Below are positions 46,506 to 58,420 of a DNA stretch of 64,000 nt, in pieces. The DNA is from Welwitschia mirabilis (Eukaryota; Gnetophyta; Gnetopsida; Welwitschiales). Position numbers and translations under genes: made by a program. The notes beneath the pieces were generated by a model that was not told the DNA's origin, searched no databases, and saw nothing but the letters and a program-made list of their open reading frames with translations. Location of the stretch: positions 200,003,937 through 200,067,936 of the forward strand of contig JBOZIK010000001.1 in assembly GCA_051453625.1 (NCBI GenBank). Reading direction: 5' to 3'. The first letter of the stretch is position 1; every line of letters starts with the position of its first letter.

Positions 46506-47441
46506 TGTGTGTGNNNNNNNNNNNNNNNNNNNNNNNNNNNNNNNNNNNNNNNNNNNNNNNNNNNNNNNNNNNNNNNNNNNNNNNNNNNNNNNNNNNNNNN
46601 NNNNNNNNNNNNNTAAGACATTCTATTATAATATATTCCCTCACATTAACTCCCACCAAGATGTTATAAAGAGATATGAGGGGTTCTCTTATACTTGGTG
46701 ATGAAGGATTACTAATGGATATTTTAGTCAAGTGACCCTGAGGTTCAGTCTACATATATATATTATAATTTCTTAGAAGGATTGGATTTTATAACCTCAA
46801 GATTTCTTAATTGGCTGCATCCTATAATTTTACATATAGCTACTATCATATGTATATATATTCATGTGTCATATATATTGATATTGATTTTAATATTAAG
46901 TTATTTCATTATTCCTTGCAATCTTTCATGCCTAGGATTATCACATGCCACTGATATAGATCATCTTAATCTATCTTATGCTCATGTGTATTGGTGAATA
47001 TTGGAACGAGGTCCAAGATAGAACTACGTATGGTCTAAACTCCTCTAGATTAGGATTACGTAGACGTGGATGCTTAGCTATTAGTGCAACCAATAACTTA
47101 ATTACANNNNNNNNNNNNNNNNNNNNNNNNNNNNNNNNNNNNNNNNNNNNNNNNNNNNNNNNNNNNNNNNNNNNNNNNNNNNNNNNNNNNNNNNNNNNNN
47201 NNNNNNACAACCTACACACTTCTTTTATGTGATCTTAACTAAGATATCTAATGAATATTAAGATTAACTATGATATTAGTTAGGTGATCTATCATCACAT
47301 AGTTCTTTTGACATATGACTTATGGGTGACTGAGAGGTAAGTCTCTAAGTTATAACCTAAATTATTCCACTAGAATGTGTAATCATTTTAATGAAAAAGA
47401 AATCATGCTTTTAGGTCCAATCCAAAAAGTAGGTCATGACA
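43416..47441 (+). repeat. 3' giant LTR of M
   Basis: About 4.03 kb including two 100-N gaps (46514-46613 and 47107-47206). It aligns with the left LTR to the last base, GGTCATGACA, after which tgtat is the duplicated target. It carries a shorter TTATA run (about 45478-45510) and a long GT array (46440-46513). Compared with the left copy it lacks a unit of about 650 bp near 46620-46930. Confidence 0.8.
46424..46513. repeat. Poly-T followed by a GT dinucleotide array
   Basis: A T-rich run (about 46420-46440) is followed by over 30 GT units with one TT interruption near 46502, then a 100-N gap. The left LTR has only a few GT units at the matching place (about 41800), so this too is a recent expansion. 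Confidence 0.9.
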
Positions 47442-47446
47442 TGTAT

Positions 47447-48329
47447 GCTATTCCCATTAAAGTGTTGATAATTTGTAAAGGTAAAATGAAGTGTAAATAA
47501 GACATCATAATATTTGTCTTAGTATTTGTTTAAGTGAAAATGTAATGTAAAGGAGTTAGAGATTATAATATGTTCTTGTTAAAGGCATAAAAGTAGCTTC
47601 AAGGTAAACAAGTTTGTGTGAGATATATAGCTAAAAGTATGGAAAGGATTCACTCTAGTATATAGTTTGTGTTCCACTTTATAAAAATAATAGGTAGGAT
47701 GAAGAATGATTAAAGAAAAGATCCTAGAGAAAAATAAGGATGATGGAGTAGTAAACAAAGGAAACTTGCCAAAAGAGAAGGCACTTAAAGAATTAGTAGT
47801 CCAGTCAATGAAGAAACTTATGGCACTTTGAAGATTTTCTTAGAGAATGTTATAAAGCATGTTGTTCTATAGATGAAACATGCCCATCATAATATACTTA
47901 CTATTATGAATGTTGTTTATGCTCTTAAGATGTAGGTTTTCATTTTTTTATATATTTTAAATTTATTTTTGAAAAGTTGATTGTAAACTAACCTATAATG
48001 TCAAGAATGATAGTTCCCCTTCAAGCTTCATTTATTATGTTTGTGTGTTATGTGGCCTAAAATTAGAATAAGGCATCCTACATCAGTTGATATACTTAAT
48101 GGTCTAGTTTAACTCTAGAGAAAATAAAGTGAAGTAAAGAGTAGAGGGAAAAAACCTAAGAGCCATATGGATTGAAGATGTGAAAAATCCATTACAGAGA
48201 ATATAATAAGAAATATTCTAAGTTAGCCTTAAGAAATGTTAAGATTATGAAATGTAGTAAGATGTATGGTATGAAATTAAATAGTACACACATCAAGGGG
48301 GTATCACTAAAATGTTGCCATCAAGGGGG
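47447..48329 (+). other. 3' interior of O
   Basis: Stretch between the right end of M and the O 3' LTR. No domain recognised. It ends in two polypurine-like CAAGGGGGT motifs (48293-48302 and 48322-48330). Confidence 0.55.
48322..48329 (+). promoter_or_regulatory. Polypurine tract of O
   Basis: CAAGGGGG directly precedes TGATTATTATC, the start of the O 3' LTR. A second identical tract lies 29 bp upstream. Confidence 0.6.
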
Positions 48330-48778
48330 TGATTATTATCATAGATGATAACAACATCTTAATAGAATTATATGAGTTAGAAATAAAGAGAGAAAAACCC
48401 ATGATGATTATAGAAGAATCTAAAAGACATGATGAAAAGATAGACATTTTAAAAGAAAAGAAATAAGTGTTACACAAGATAAACAGATAAGCATTTTAAA
48501 AGATGGAGAATCATGGGAAACCTAGGTTAGAGAAAAATCCAAAAGACATGATTTTAAGTTCCGACTTAGTGAGATAATCATGATAGCCTTAATTTAGAGA
48601 CTTAATTTGATATTGTCATCATAGTAACCCCTAACTTGGCCTAGGATGTGAAGTCCCATACTCAATTCCTATTAGTTTTTCTGATATATTATTCATAATG
48701 AAATATTAAATTATTTCTTTATGGATTGCACACTACTATTTCATTTGTATTTAATGGATATCTTAGATTCCTCCTACA
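48330..48778 (+). repeat. 3' LTR of O
   Basis: It starts TGATTATTATCATAG and is collinear with 29225-29709, including AAAAGACATGAT and ATCATGGGAAACCT. It ends CTCCTACA. It keeps the canonical TG..CA ends that the 5' copy has lost. Confidence 0.75.
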
Positions 48779-49439
48779 ATAATTTTCACAAATTATTAAC
48801 ATATCTATGATTTTATGTTTTTTGGTTGTATAAGAAATGATGTCTTTAAATTAAATGACAAACCTTTTTTAACATAATTACAAAATTTTCTTTGTTCTTT
48901 TTAGTTTTATCTAAATTAAATCATTTGTGTTGAGGAGTTTTTTAATTGTAGATCTCTAAGAAGAGTGAGATTAAAATCTACTAGGAAAACAGTCATAGTT
49001 GGTATAGTAACATGCATCATTGAGAAATAAACTTGATAGGTATTAAAAATAGTTTTATAGGTTGATTTTTGAGGATGTTAAAACTTTTTTCCATTGAATA
49101 ATTAGAGAGTAAATGAATGGAAATATATATATGCCACTAGTGAAATAAATGATATTTTTAAAAATTCAAAAAATTATTACTTTAATGTAAAATGTAGAAA
49201 TTCATAACCTTCTAAATTATAACAATTCTTACAAAAATTTCCTAGTATATTGGATTTAAGTAGTTTCTTGGTAAGCCTTAGGTTTTAAAGAAGATGACTT
49301 ATTACACTTCTAGGCCATGAAAAATCCAGTTATTTTTTTTGGAAAACTGCTCATAAAATCTATAGTAAAATCAAAGAAAATATTTTTAAAAAGTAAATAT
49401 ATAATTTAATTGAGAATAAGAATAATTTAAAAGGAAATT
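48779..49439. other. Spacer between O and T
   Basis: AT-rich, no reading frame, repeat or domain recognised. Confidence 0.6.
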
Positions 49440-52400
49440 TATCATATCCCATATTTTCTAAATGTTATTTACTTAAATACTAAGTATATTAAGCTTTTAA
49501 TCTACTAATTAATTATCTTTATTTAAAGACCTTGTCAAAATAAGATGTCATTTCAAATTAACCTTAGTTTGTAATTTTCATAATTTATCATGAAAATTAA
49601 AGGACATTATATTAGAAGGCTTTTATGAGAAAAATTATCAAAACATTTAAAGTTAGATAATCCCATTATGTAAGGAATTAAAATCACATAAATTAAAAAC
49701 CTCAAGAGGATATAATAATATATTTTGCATCTTATCTAAATTCTTGGTAAATGTAATATGTGTATTATATTATGAATAAATATTTTCTTCTTTATGTCAT
49801 GTGATTGATAGATTTTATGTAATTTGAAATAAATGAGCATTTAAACAAGTACATGCACTTCTACCTAGAACTAGAAATGATAAATAAGTAGACTTACTCT
49901 ACTATGACTTTTATGTTCTTGAGATGTGTAAGGGAATTGGTTCATAGCATACTCATTGCTTTGTTCATTGGAATTAAAAATTTTGTCTCATTATGTTAGT
50001 GACAATTTTAAGATTTATGCATTTATTCTTTTGATGCATGTCTTGAATGAATTAAACTTACTTATAAGCCTATGAAGGATCAAAAAAGGAGCTAGCATGA
50101 GGAAATGATGCATGTAATTAATCTTGCTAATTAAAGAAAAAACATTACTCATAATAGTTAAGTGCATGAGTTATAAATATGATTTATTTTTAAACTCTAA
50201 TGTTCCTATTACTTATCCCACTTATCGATCTAGATTATGTGATCTTGTGATGTTGAGCTATGTCTTTGTTTATCTATATATAAAGATCCTTTTCTATCTT
50301 ATAAAAGGAGATACTTTTCTTTTTTTCCATATAAGTGCATTTTATTCTTTTCTCTTTCTCTCTTTTTATTTCATTCTCTTACTTGTGGAGCTTGAAGCTT
50401 GAAAACTTGAAGCTAAGGAACTCTTTAATTTAAATCTTCATCAATTCTTAAACTATCATGGACTTACTAATCTTCTTAAGTAAGATCTTTGCTCTTGTTA
50501 TCCATATGATCTCTTTTTAAGATTCTAGTGGAATGATGTGATATTGTATTAGAGTATTATTTATGTCTTCTATGCAACTATGTTATAAAATAGTATTTCC
50601 TGTCATTTACTCTAACCAAGATGCTAGTAAGATGTAAGGGGTCTCTTGTGCTTAGTGATGAAGGTTACTAATGGATGATTGTGACCAGTGACTAGGGGGT
50701 TCAATATTTAAAAAGGAAAAAAAATTGGATACCTAGGTTTATTTTAATATTATATTTTTCTCTATTATTCATTATATCTATCTTATTAGGAAAAAAGTCT
50801 GATCCTTAAAAATCTCTTTAGGCTATACTCTTTTATAGAAATCCTAAGGCTCATAGTAAATGGTTTTTTTTGAATTGATTTATTTTTATTTTTACAACTA
50901 TTTGAATTAGTAATTTAGTTAAGATATTCTATAAGTAAGTAGTTAGTATATCCATTATTTTACTGTTCTGAGTTATTACTTAACTAGTTATAGACACTTT
51001 ATCATATTTTTGTTATGACAAAAAATTAAATTTTCAAAATAAAGGCCTAGGATAAAAACATCATAGCTTATTAATTAGTAAGTATAAACTAGTGAAAATT
51101 TTCTTGTAAGTCTAATGTTAGGTTATGAATATGAAGATGTAAAAAGAGTAATTTTTTTAATGGATAATTATCTATAAAAAAATTATTTGTTAAAACACAT
51201 TAAAAAATAAATGCAAAAAATAGTATGTAAGTAATTTATGTTTCAGTAACTATCTATTATGATATCTACAAACTTAAGTATTTTAAGTTGTAGGAAATGG
51301 AAAAATTGTTCAAAACATCCTGAATAATTTAAAAACTCAAGGTAATTTGAATGTTATGATCATTTTAGTGTAGTACAATAGAATTGTAATTTTAGAAAAC
51401 CTGACAGCCATTAATATTAAATGATAACCTTAGAAATAATATTTTTCAAATTTCAAGATAGTCTAAGTTAAATTATAAGGATTCTATTATTCACCTAATT
51501 TTTGAAAAATTATTATAGTTTATTGTTTTTCTTCATAATTAATTTATTATTAATTTTTCACTATGATGTCTCATTAGAGCTCAAAATGTTATGTTTTAAA
51601 TTATAGAAAAATTATTACATAAACTTTTATAGGGAATTTGAGTATATGAAATATATTTCTAGTAGTAAATTTAAATTAAATTACCTATAAATAGTATTTT
51701 ATTTGTATAAATGCCTCTTTTATCCTTTTTCTTCGTCCTACCTTAAATGTATATGCTTGTAAGAGTTTTCACCTTAGTAGTTTAAGTAACATAAGCAGTC
51801 TTTAACTTATCATTTTTTTTATTGACTTATAATATAGCCATATGAATCTTGAATAAAGATTTATATCTTAACAATTATATTTGAGCTATACTTTTTTTTG
51901 TTTACCTTCTTTGCACCAATTCATGAATATTGTCATATTAGAATGAAAGAATGTTTCTAGGATTGGCATAACTTAAGGTATGTTTTAGGCTTTTTAAGTA
52001 CATTATTAAGAGGTGATTTTATACATTTTAAATATTTTTTATCATTATTTAAAGAAAAGGAAAATAATATTTCCTTTATTTAGATAGGAAAGAAAAAAAA
52101 TATTTCCGTTACCTAGATTTTTATTATGTAATTTTGAATATAGAGATGTTCTTGTATGTTTGCTTTCTTTTTATGATTGTTTTTATAAAATAAACTTAAT
52201 GATGATTAAAATTATTATAATTAGGTAAAAAATCCATTAAATATCCATATTAGTTAGAATTCTTTACATTCATTTATGTGGTGTATTCATCAAATAGGAT
52301 TAAATTAAGATAATTTTAATAATATTTATCTCTACACTTAGATTTCATCACCAAGATGGGTTACATTGAATTTTGTTTATAATATCCTTTTGTAAGTGGA

Positions 52401-53061
52401 TTTGGTCATCACTCTCCTGACTTACCCCTTATGAACGAACTTTGACTTAATATCTTGAGGCTTTGGCATCGATGGATCATGTTGCACCATCTAGAGATGC
52501 TTCAAAGAAAGAGGGGGTTATTTGTAAGCATGCATCCACATCATGTACAACCTATCACCTATATTGGAGTATATTGAGATGAAGTGAAAACCTATAAAGT
52601 TGAACTTAGCCATGTTTTTATAGTTTAGAACTTGAAGTATAATAAACTCCCATCTAGAGGATGACCAAATATCAAGTTGCAATGCCATTAATTAGAGTTC
52701 TAACCTCCTATTATATTGGTTAGGTACTATCCTTAGCCATGTATTTTTATAACAAGTTTACATATCCTAATCTATTCCTAAGATATCTTTTATGTGATAA
52801 AATACTAGGAATAAATGGAGGATACAAACTTATAGCCTTGCTATTGTTTGTACAGAAAAATAATCTAAAAATTATTTATAAATAAATATATAATATTAAT
52901 ATCATTTTTTTCTTAACATATCAAAATGCTAATAAAGGAAAAAGTGAAATTTAATCCTAGGTTTTTTTTTTTGTCTATTAAGAAATAATATTAAAGAACA
53001 AAGAAAGGAAAAAGGGGAAAAAATAGTGCTTAACTAGGATAAGAGAAGAGAGGATGTCACA
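49440..53061 (+). repeat. 5' LTR of T
   Basis: About 3.6 kb, collinear with 59038-62561. Examples are TTAGATAATCCCATTATGTA (49652/59239), CTTATAAAAGGAGATAC (50299/59889), GTGGAGCTTGAAGCTTG (50385/59981) and the terminal AAGAGAAGAGAGGATGTCAC (53041) against AAGAGAAGAGAGGGTGTTAT (62541). The outer TG has decayed to TA. Confidence 0.87.
50300..50308 (+). promoter_or_regulatory. TATA box in T 5' LTR
   Basis: TATAAAAGG, conserved as TATAAAAGA at 59890-59898 in the 3' LTR. The segment GTGGAGCTTGAAGC about 85 bp downstream is also shared with the M LTR and may lie in the transcribed R/U5 part. Confidence 0.6.
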
Positions 53062-53064
53062 AAT

Positions 53065-53078
53065 TGGTATCAGAGCTC
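53065..53078 (+). promoter_or_regulatory. Primer-binding site of T (iMet type, intact)
   Basis: TGGTATCAGAGCTC directly after the LTR end GATGTCACA. It is the canonical plant initiator-Met PBS, without decay in the 12-base core. Confidence 0.92.
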
Positions 53079-53133
53079 TAGGTTAACTTAAATAATACTT
53101 ATGTTAAGCACTTATAAATTTATAAGAATATAA

Positions 53134-54003
53134 NNNNNNNNNNNNNNNNNNNNNNNNNNNNNNNNNNNNNNNNNNNNNNNNNNNNNNNNNNNNNNNNNNN
53201 NNNNNNNNNNNNNNNNNNNNNNNNNNNNNNNNNNNNNNNNNNNNNNNNNNNNNNNNNNNNNNNNNNNNNNNNNNNNNNNNNNNNNNNNNNNNNNNNNNNN
53301 NNNNNNNNNNNNNNNNNNNNNNNNNNNNNNNNNNNNNNNNNNNNNNNNNNNNNNNNNNNNNNNNNNNNNNNNNNNNNNNNNNNNNNNNNNNNNNNNNNNN
53401 NNNNNNNNNNNNNNNNNNNNNNNNNNNNNNNNNNNNNNNNNNNNNNNNNNNNNNNNNNNNNNNNNNNNNNNNNNNNNNNNNNNNNNNNNNNNNNNNNNNN
53501 NNNNNNNNNNNNNNNNNNNNNNNNNNNNNNNNNNNNNNNNNNNNNNNNNNNNNNNNNNNNNNNNNNNNNNNNNNNNNNNNNNNNNNNNNNNNNNNNNNNN
53601 NNNNNNNNNNNNNNNNNNNNNNNNNNNNNNNNNNNNNNNNNNNNNNNNNNNNNNNNNNNNNNNNNNNNNNNNNNNNNNNNNNNNNNNNNNNNNNNNNNNN
53701 NNNNNNNNNNNNNNNNNNNNNNNNNNNNNNNNNNNNNNNNNNNNNNNNNNNNNNNNNNNNNNNNNNNNNNNNNNNNNNNNNNNNNNNNNNNNNNNNNNNN
53801 NNNNNNNNNNNNNNNNNNNNNNNNNNNNNNNNNNNNNNNNNNNNNNNNNNNNNNNNNNNNNNNNNNNNNNNNNNNNNNNNNNNNNNNNNNNNNNNNNNNN
53901 NNNNNNNNNNNNNNNNNNNNNNNNNNNNNNNNNNNNNNNNNNNNNNNNNNNNNNNNNNNNNNNNNNNNNNNNNNNNNNNNNNNNNNNNNNNNNNNNNNNN
54001 NNN
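53134..54003. other. 870-N assembly gap in element T
   Basis: It lies between the PBS and gag of T, in the leader. The missing sequence is not known. Confidence 0.95.
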
Positions 54004-54724
54004 CATATTTATGATAATTCTAAATCCTTAAACAAACCTAAAAGGATGATAAATTCAAGTCATTAAAGACTCTATTTATAACTATAAATGATAATCACTT
54101 AGAAGAATTTCAATTATCTTAGTACAACCACCTTATATGATTCCTTAAAAAGCTTAACCTTTTGCAAAAAAAATATAAATACATAAATAATACCTTATAA
54201 TTAGATACCCTTGGAAATAATCATATCTCCAAGTAAGTTATTTATCCTAAATTATATAGTCATATAACTTTAAAGTAAAAATTCTTATTCATAACTTATA
54301 AACTTTATCTAGTGAAACTAAAGAAAGAGGATAAACTTTATTATGTACTTTAAGATATAAAGAAGAACTCATCACATTGTAGTCATAATCATGTCTTTTC
54401 TGAGATTATAAGAATATTTCTAAGTTTAACTTTTAATAACATCTATCCTATTTTCAAATGTAATCTCATAAGAAATTTCCCTTCTTTTAGATGTCTTGTT
54501 GTTATTAGTTAAACCTTGAGGCTAGGTTAGTTGCATCAAGTAATCAACATCAAGAGAACTCATAAGAGAATCAATAATGTAATGATGGAAATCAATCACC
54601 ATTCAACTTTAATCCTAAAGCCTTAATGAATACCCACACGCAATTCCTATCATAAAAAGCAGATCAAGATCAAAATCCATAAGAAAACCATGGTATTAAT
54701 CAACCTAAGAAAGTGGGTATAAGG

Positions 54725-55260
54725 AAATTAATTTAAATGTTTATTAAGATGAATCCACTAAAGTTTGTAGGAGATTCAGATCCTTCCAAAGCAGAAACAT
54801 GGCTAAGTGATGTTAAAAAGGTTACAGGTACCTTAGGATGTAATGAATATAAAAAGGCTTCTTTAGTTATTTACATGTTACAAGGAGAAGCTAGTCTATG
54901 GTGGAAAATGAAAATGACCAAGTTAAAAGATTTAGAACTTTCATGGACGGAATTTGAGCACATCTTTAAGGAGAGGTACATCATCAAGTTCTATATTCAC
55001 TAGAAGGTTATACAACCTATAATTTAAAACAAGCCCATAACATGACCTTAGCATCTTATAAGTGTAAATTTGTAGAATTATTAAAATATATATCACATAT
55101 GCATCTAGATGAAAAAACTAAAGGAACTCTCTTTATTGATAGTATTTTCCCTTTTGTTGCTACCAAAGTATCCATGTTTTAACTTATGAGTATAACAGAG
55201 GCTAGAAAAGATAAAGATAGTAGAATAAAACTAGCAAAGATAATAAGAAATTAAGGGAAA
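54725..55260 (+). pseudogene. T gag remnant
   Basis: The open stretch 54737-55003 carries the retrotrans_gag core: PLKFVGDSDPSKAETWLSDV, LGCNEYKKASLVIYMLQGEA, SLWWKMKM and SWTEFEHIFKERYI. After a frameshift near 55000 it continues with NMTLASYKCKFVELLKYISH and FIDSIFPFVATKV, the end of the domain. A Lys/Arg-rich tail follows; a zinc knuckle is not clear. Gag would have formed the cytoplasmic virus-like particle. Confidence 0.88.
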
Positions 55261-55649
55261 AAAACTCCTCCATATGGGTATAAGAAAAATTAATCACAAA
55301 TGTCTTATCAAAATAAGATTTGATACTTTTGCAAAAATAATGTTAGTAGAAATAATGATATAAATAGGAATTTTAATCAACCACAGTAGACTCTGTTTCA
55401 AAGAAATTGAAATATTCCTAATTAAAGCTATGCAAGTAATAAATCTCAGAGGTCTAACTTCTAACAAACTCGTGGTCAGTATCAGTACTAGAACTAGTAT
55501 AACGGATATTACTTCTACCATTATAAAGAAAATCATAATGTAAAAGAATATTCATTACATAATACAGACCTTTCCAAATAATAGCCAGAAAATCCTTAAG
55601 GATTAAAAAGTATTTTTCAATTAATATGACAACTTCAAGAAATAGTAGA

Positions 55650-56075
55650 TAATCAAGTGATGCACTTTCAAAGCTCCATCATAGAAGGTAAGGCTTTACT
55701 TACTAATAAGGAAGTAATTATATTATGTTATTACGAAGCAATACATTACTTTATATCTCCTAGAATTATTGTAAGAGAATAATTATGTTATGCTCCAATT
55801 AAGGGATGCATAAGGCTAGCAAATGGGTTCATGTCCAAAGTTAATCAGCAAGTCCAAAACTATACTTTACCCATAAGTAAGAGAGATTTTCAGAGATAAA
55901 TAATTATTATTGACTTATAAAAATATGACATTTTTTTAGATATGAATTAGTTAATGTAGAATAGAGCAATTACAAATTATGAAAAGCATCAAGCAGAAAC
56001 AATGAATCATGGTCAAAGACTAATCTTTTAAGGTCATTATAAATCAACCCTATAAAAAGAGAAATTAAAAGGATA
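55650..56075 (+). pseudogene. T aspartic protease remnant
   Basis: ALLTNKEVIILCYYEAIHYF and ISPRII (about 55692-55768) match the protease start, where ALxDSGATHSFIS holds the catalytic Asp; here that Asp is lost (YYEAIHYFIS). Further matches are ANGFMSKVNQQVQNYTLPI, then KYDIFLDMN (usual YDVILGMDWL) and AITNYEKHQAETMNHGQRL. Several stops interrupt it. Confidence 0.75.
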
Positions 56076-56087
56076 TTACTAGTTTAT

Positions 56088-57090
56088 ATGTTATATCTAA
56101 AATTAAGTAGCTTAAAAGAAGGAGAAACTTTAGTAAATAATATACCAATATTTCAAAAATATCTTGATATATTTACAATAGAATTACTAGGAATGCCACC
56201 ACTTCGAGAAGTTAATTTTTTTATTGAATTGATACTAGGAACCAATCAATTTTTAAGACACCATATAGAATGTCTTCTACGAAAATAAAAGAATTAAAAA
56301 CTCAGCTTGAAGAAATTTTACAAAAAGGTTTCATTCATTCTAATGTATCATCATGGGAAGCATCTGCATTATTTATAAAGAAGAAAGATGGAATATTAGG
56401 ATTATGCATTAGTTATAGATAACTGAATAAGGTTATTATCAAGATAAAGTATCCACTACCAAGAATAAATGACCTTTTTTATCAAATCAAGAAAGCTAAG
56501 TTATTCTCAAAGGTTGACCTAAAATCTAGATATCTTTAAGTTTGAATTAAAGAAGAAGATATTCATAAAACATCATTTAGAACACACTATAGACATTATG
56601 AGTTCACAGTTATGCCCTTTAATTTAACTAATGTCCCTATATTATTTATGAGTCTTATGAATTACATATTTTAACCATCTCTTGATTTCTTTGTAATAGT
56701 ATTTATTGATGATATCCTCATTTATTCCAAGAGTTATGAAGAGCCTGAGAAACACTTGAGAGTAGTATTACAAACTTTATAGAATCACCAATTGCATGTC
56801 AGCATGGAAAAATACTTTTTTGAAAGGAATCCATTCAATTTATAGGTCATATGATATCCAATATAGGTATATTAGTAGATTAAGATAAAGTTAGAGTAAT
56901 TATAAAATGGTCATTACCTATAAATATTACTAATGTTAGAAGATTTTTTGGTCTTGTCAGGTATTATTATCAATTCATCTTCAACTTCTCTAAGATAGCT
57001 TCTTTATTAACAAGCCTTTTAAATAAAAATAAATATCTCCAATGGATAGATAAATGTCAATAATCATTTAATCATCTTAAAAATGCTTAA
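56088..57090 (+). pseudogene. T reverse transcriptase remnant
   Basis: An open stretch 56088-56288 holds the RT-upstream linker with ELLGMPPLREVNFFIELILG (usual ELPGLPPxREVEFxIDLxPG). Then come [47 protein letters not shown] and [14 protein letters not shown]. The motif [15 protein letters not shown] leads to the palm [20 protein letters not shown] near 56690-56750, which keeps both catalytic Asp. Stops at Gln and Arg positions (L-stop-V-stop-IKEED for HQVRIKEED) and later frameshifts disable it. RRFFGLVRYYYQFIFNFSKI (about 56935-56995) is the connection. Confidence 0.88.
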
Positions 57091-57480
57091 CTAGTACTCT
57101 AGTCTTAGAAATACCAAATGATTTAGAGATCTTTTTAGTTTATACTAATGCATCTGAAGAATTCTTGAAGAACTGCTTGAACAAGATAAAAAAGTAATAG
57201 CTTATGAATTAAAATAACTTATAACTCATAAGAGAAATTATCCTATTCATGATCATGAATTAGTTACAGTAATTTTTGTTTTAAATTTGTGGAAGCATTA
57301 TCTCTATAGAGTAAAGTTTCAAGTTTAAACAGATAATAAGAGTTTAAAGTACATTTTTACTTAACAAAACTTAAACCTTAAGCAAATAAAATGGGAAGAA
57401 TTTTTATGTGATTTTAATTTAGAGATTTTATATCATAAAGGTTAAGGAAATAAGCTTATACATGTTCTTACAAGATTTTC
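57091..57480 (+). pseudogene. T RNase H remnant
   Basis: FLVYTNASEEFL matches VYSDASxxGLG with Asp changed to Asn. KVIAYELK, THKRNYPIHDHELVTVIF and LNLWKHYLYRVKFQV follow, then TDNKSLKYIFT and NLKQIKWEEFLCDFNLEILY. The order is that of Ty3/gypsy RNase H, with scattered stops and one shift. Confidence 0.83.
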
Positions 57481-58420
57481 TTAAAGTAATTATGGAAATT
57501 CAAAGCCAAATTTCTATCATTATGTTAGAGGAATAAGTAAAGGATGGGAATTGTCAAAAATTAAAGAACCAATTATAAAAATTAGTAAACTAAAATAATT
57601 TTAGTATTAATTGAAAGGGTATTATCAGATCCAAGGGAAGATTTTTGGTTTCCAATGCAGATAAAATTAGACATAAGCTAATGTTTAAATTTGATAACTC
57701 ACCTATAGTAGTCATCCTAGAATAACTAAAATGTATCAAAATGTGAAACAAAAAATTTGTAGCTAGAGATGAAAAAACATATAGTAGAATTTGTATCAAG
57801 ATTCCTTAATTGTCAATAAGTTAAAGCAGAACATAGCAATCTAGTAGGATTACTTTATCCTTATGATATTCTAGAATACAAATGAGATGTGATTTGCATG
57901 GACTTTATTTTAGAACTTTTAAAAACTTAAAAAGTATGATTATATTATGATAATACTTGATAGAGCAACTAAGCTAGCAAATTTTATTCTAGTAGAATCT
58001 ACTTATGATGTCAAGGATATAGTAAAATATATATTCAAAATGTTATTTAATTACATGATGTTCCTTTAGTAATTATCTATGATAGAGCCTTTAGTAGATA
58101 TCTCTAATAGAGTCTAAAATTTACTTTTAAATTTTATCAAGAATTACAAATGGGTTCAGGAACCAATTTAAATATGAGCACTACATTTCATCCTCAAATA
58201 AATGATCAAGAAGAAAGAGTTAATCAAATTTAAGAAGATCTTCTTAGAGCATGTATTTTAGATAATCTCAAGAGTTTGAAAGAGTAGCTATCATTGGTGG
58301 AATTTAGATATAATAATAGTTATTAAAGTTTAATTCAAATGGCTCCATTTGAAGCCTTGTATAGTAGAAAGTGTAGNNNNNNNNNTTCATGAATAGAACC
58401 TTAAAAAAGATTGATGGTAA
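57481..58420 (+). pseudogene. T integrase remnant
   Basis: SSHPRITKMYQNVKQ (about 57705-57750) is the His-His part of the zinc region. LVGLLYPYDILEYK then ICMDFI (first Asp near 57900) starts the core. YDRAFSRYL stands at the second Asp block. TTFHPQINDQEERVNQI carries the Glu block, followed by EDLLRACILDNLKSLKE, LSLVEFRYNNSY and QMAPFEALYSRKC. A nine-N gap (58377-58385) falls just after. Stops are numerous, frequently at expected Gln or Trp codons. Confidence 0.83.

Larger units (their letters stand above)
31574..47441 (+). mobile_element. M: element with two giant LTRs and a 115-bp interior
   Basis: The left LTR is 31574-43300 (interrupted by G at 32356-38964) and the right LTR 43416-47441. 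Both open TGTAATAC or TGTGATAC and close GGTCATGACA. Between them, 43301-43415 holds an iMet-type PBS at its start and the polypurine tract AATGGGGAGAGTA at its end, and nothing coding. The flanks are tgcat (31569-31573) and tgtat (47442-47446), a 5-bp target duplication with one transition. So M inserted as a unit into O, with correct strand order PBS to PPT. It may descend from an internal deletion of a long-LTR chromovirus. Confidence 0.8.
29225..48778 (+). mobile_element. O: outer LTR element hosting two nested insertions
   Basis: Two short collinear LTRs (29225-29709 and 48330-48778) lie in direct orientation. The left one is followed by an iMet-type PBS and the right one is preceded by a polypurine tract, so they bound one element. 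Without M (31574-47441, plus one TSD copy) its own interior is about 2.7 kb: 29710-31573 and 47447-48329. This holds an unrecognised degraded coding region but no recognisable pol. The left part also has a Lys/Glu-rich coding-like stretch near 30660-30830. O is therefore probably non-autonomous, or has lost pol by deletion. Confidence 0.7.

Noticed and set aside
46296-46731. Cys-Val and His-Thr repeat frames on both strands
   Set aside because: They are the GT array read in different frames.
50124-50402. 92-codon frame
   Set aside because: Lies wholly inside the T 5' LTR across its TATA box and is not open in the 3' LTR copy.
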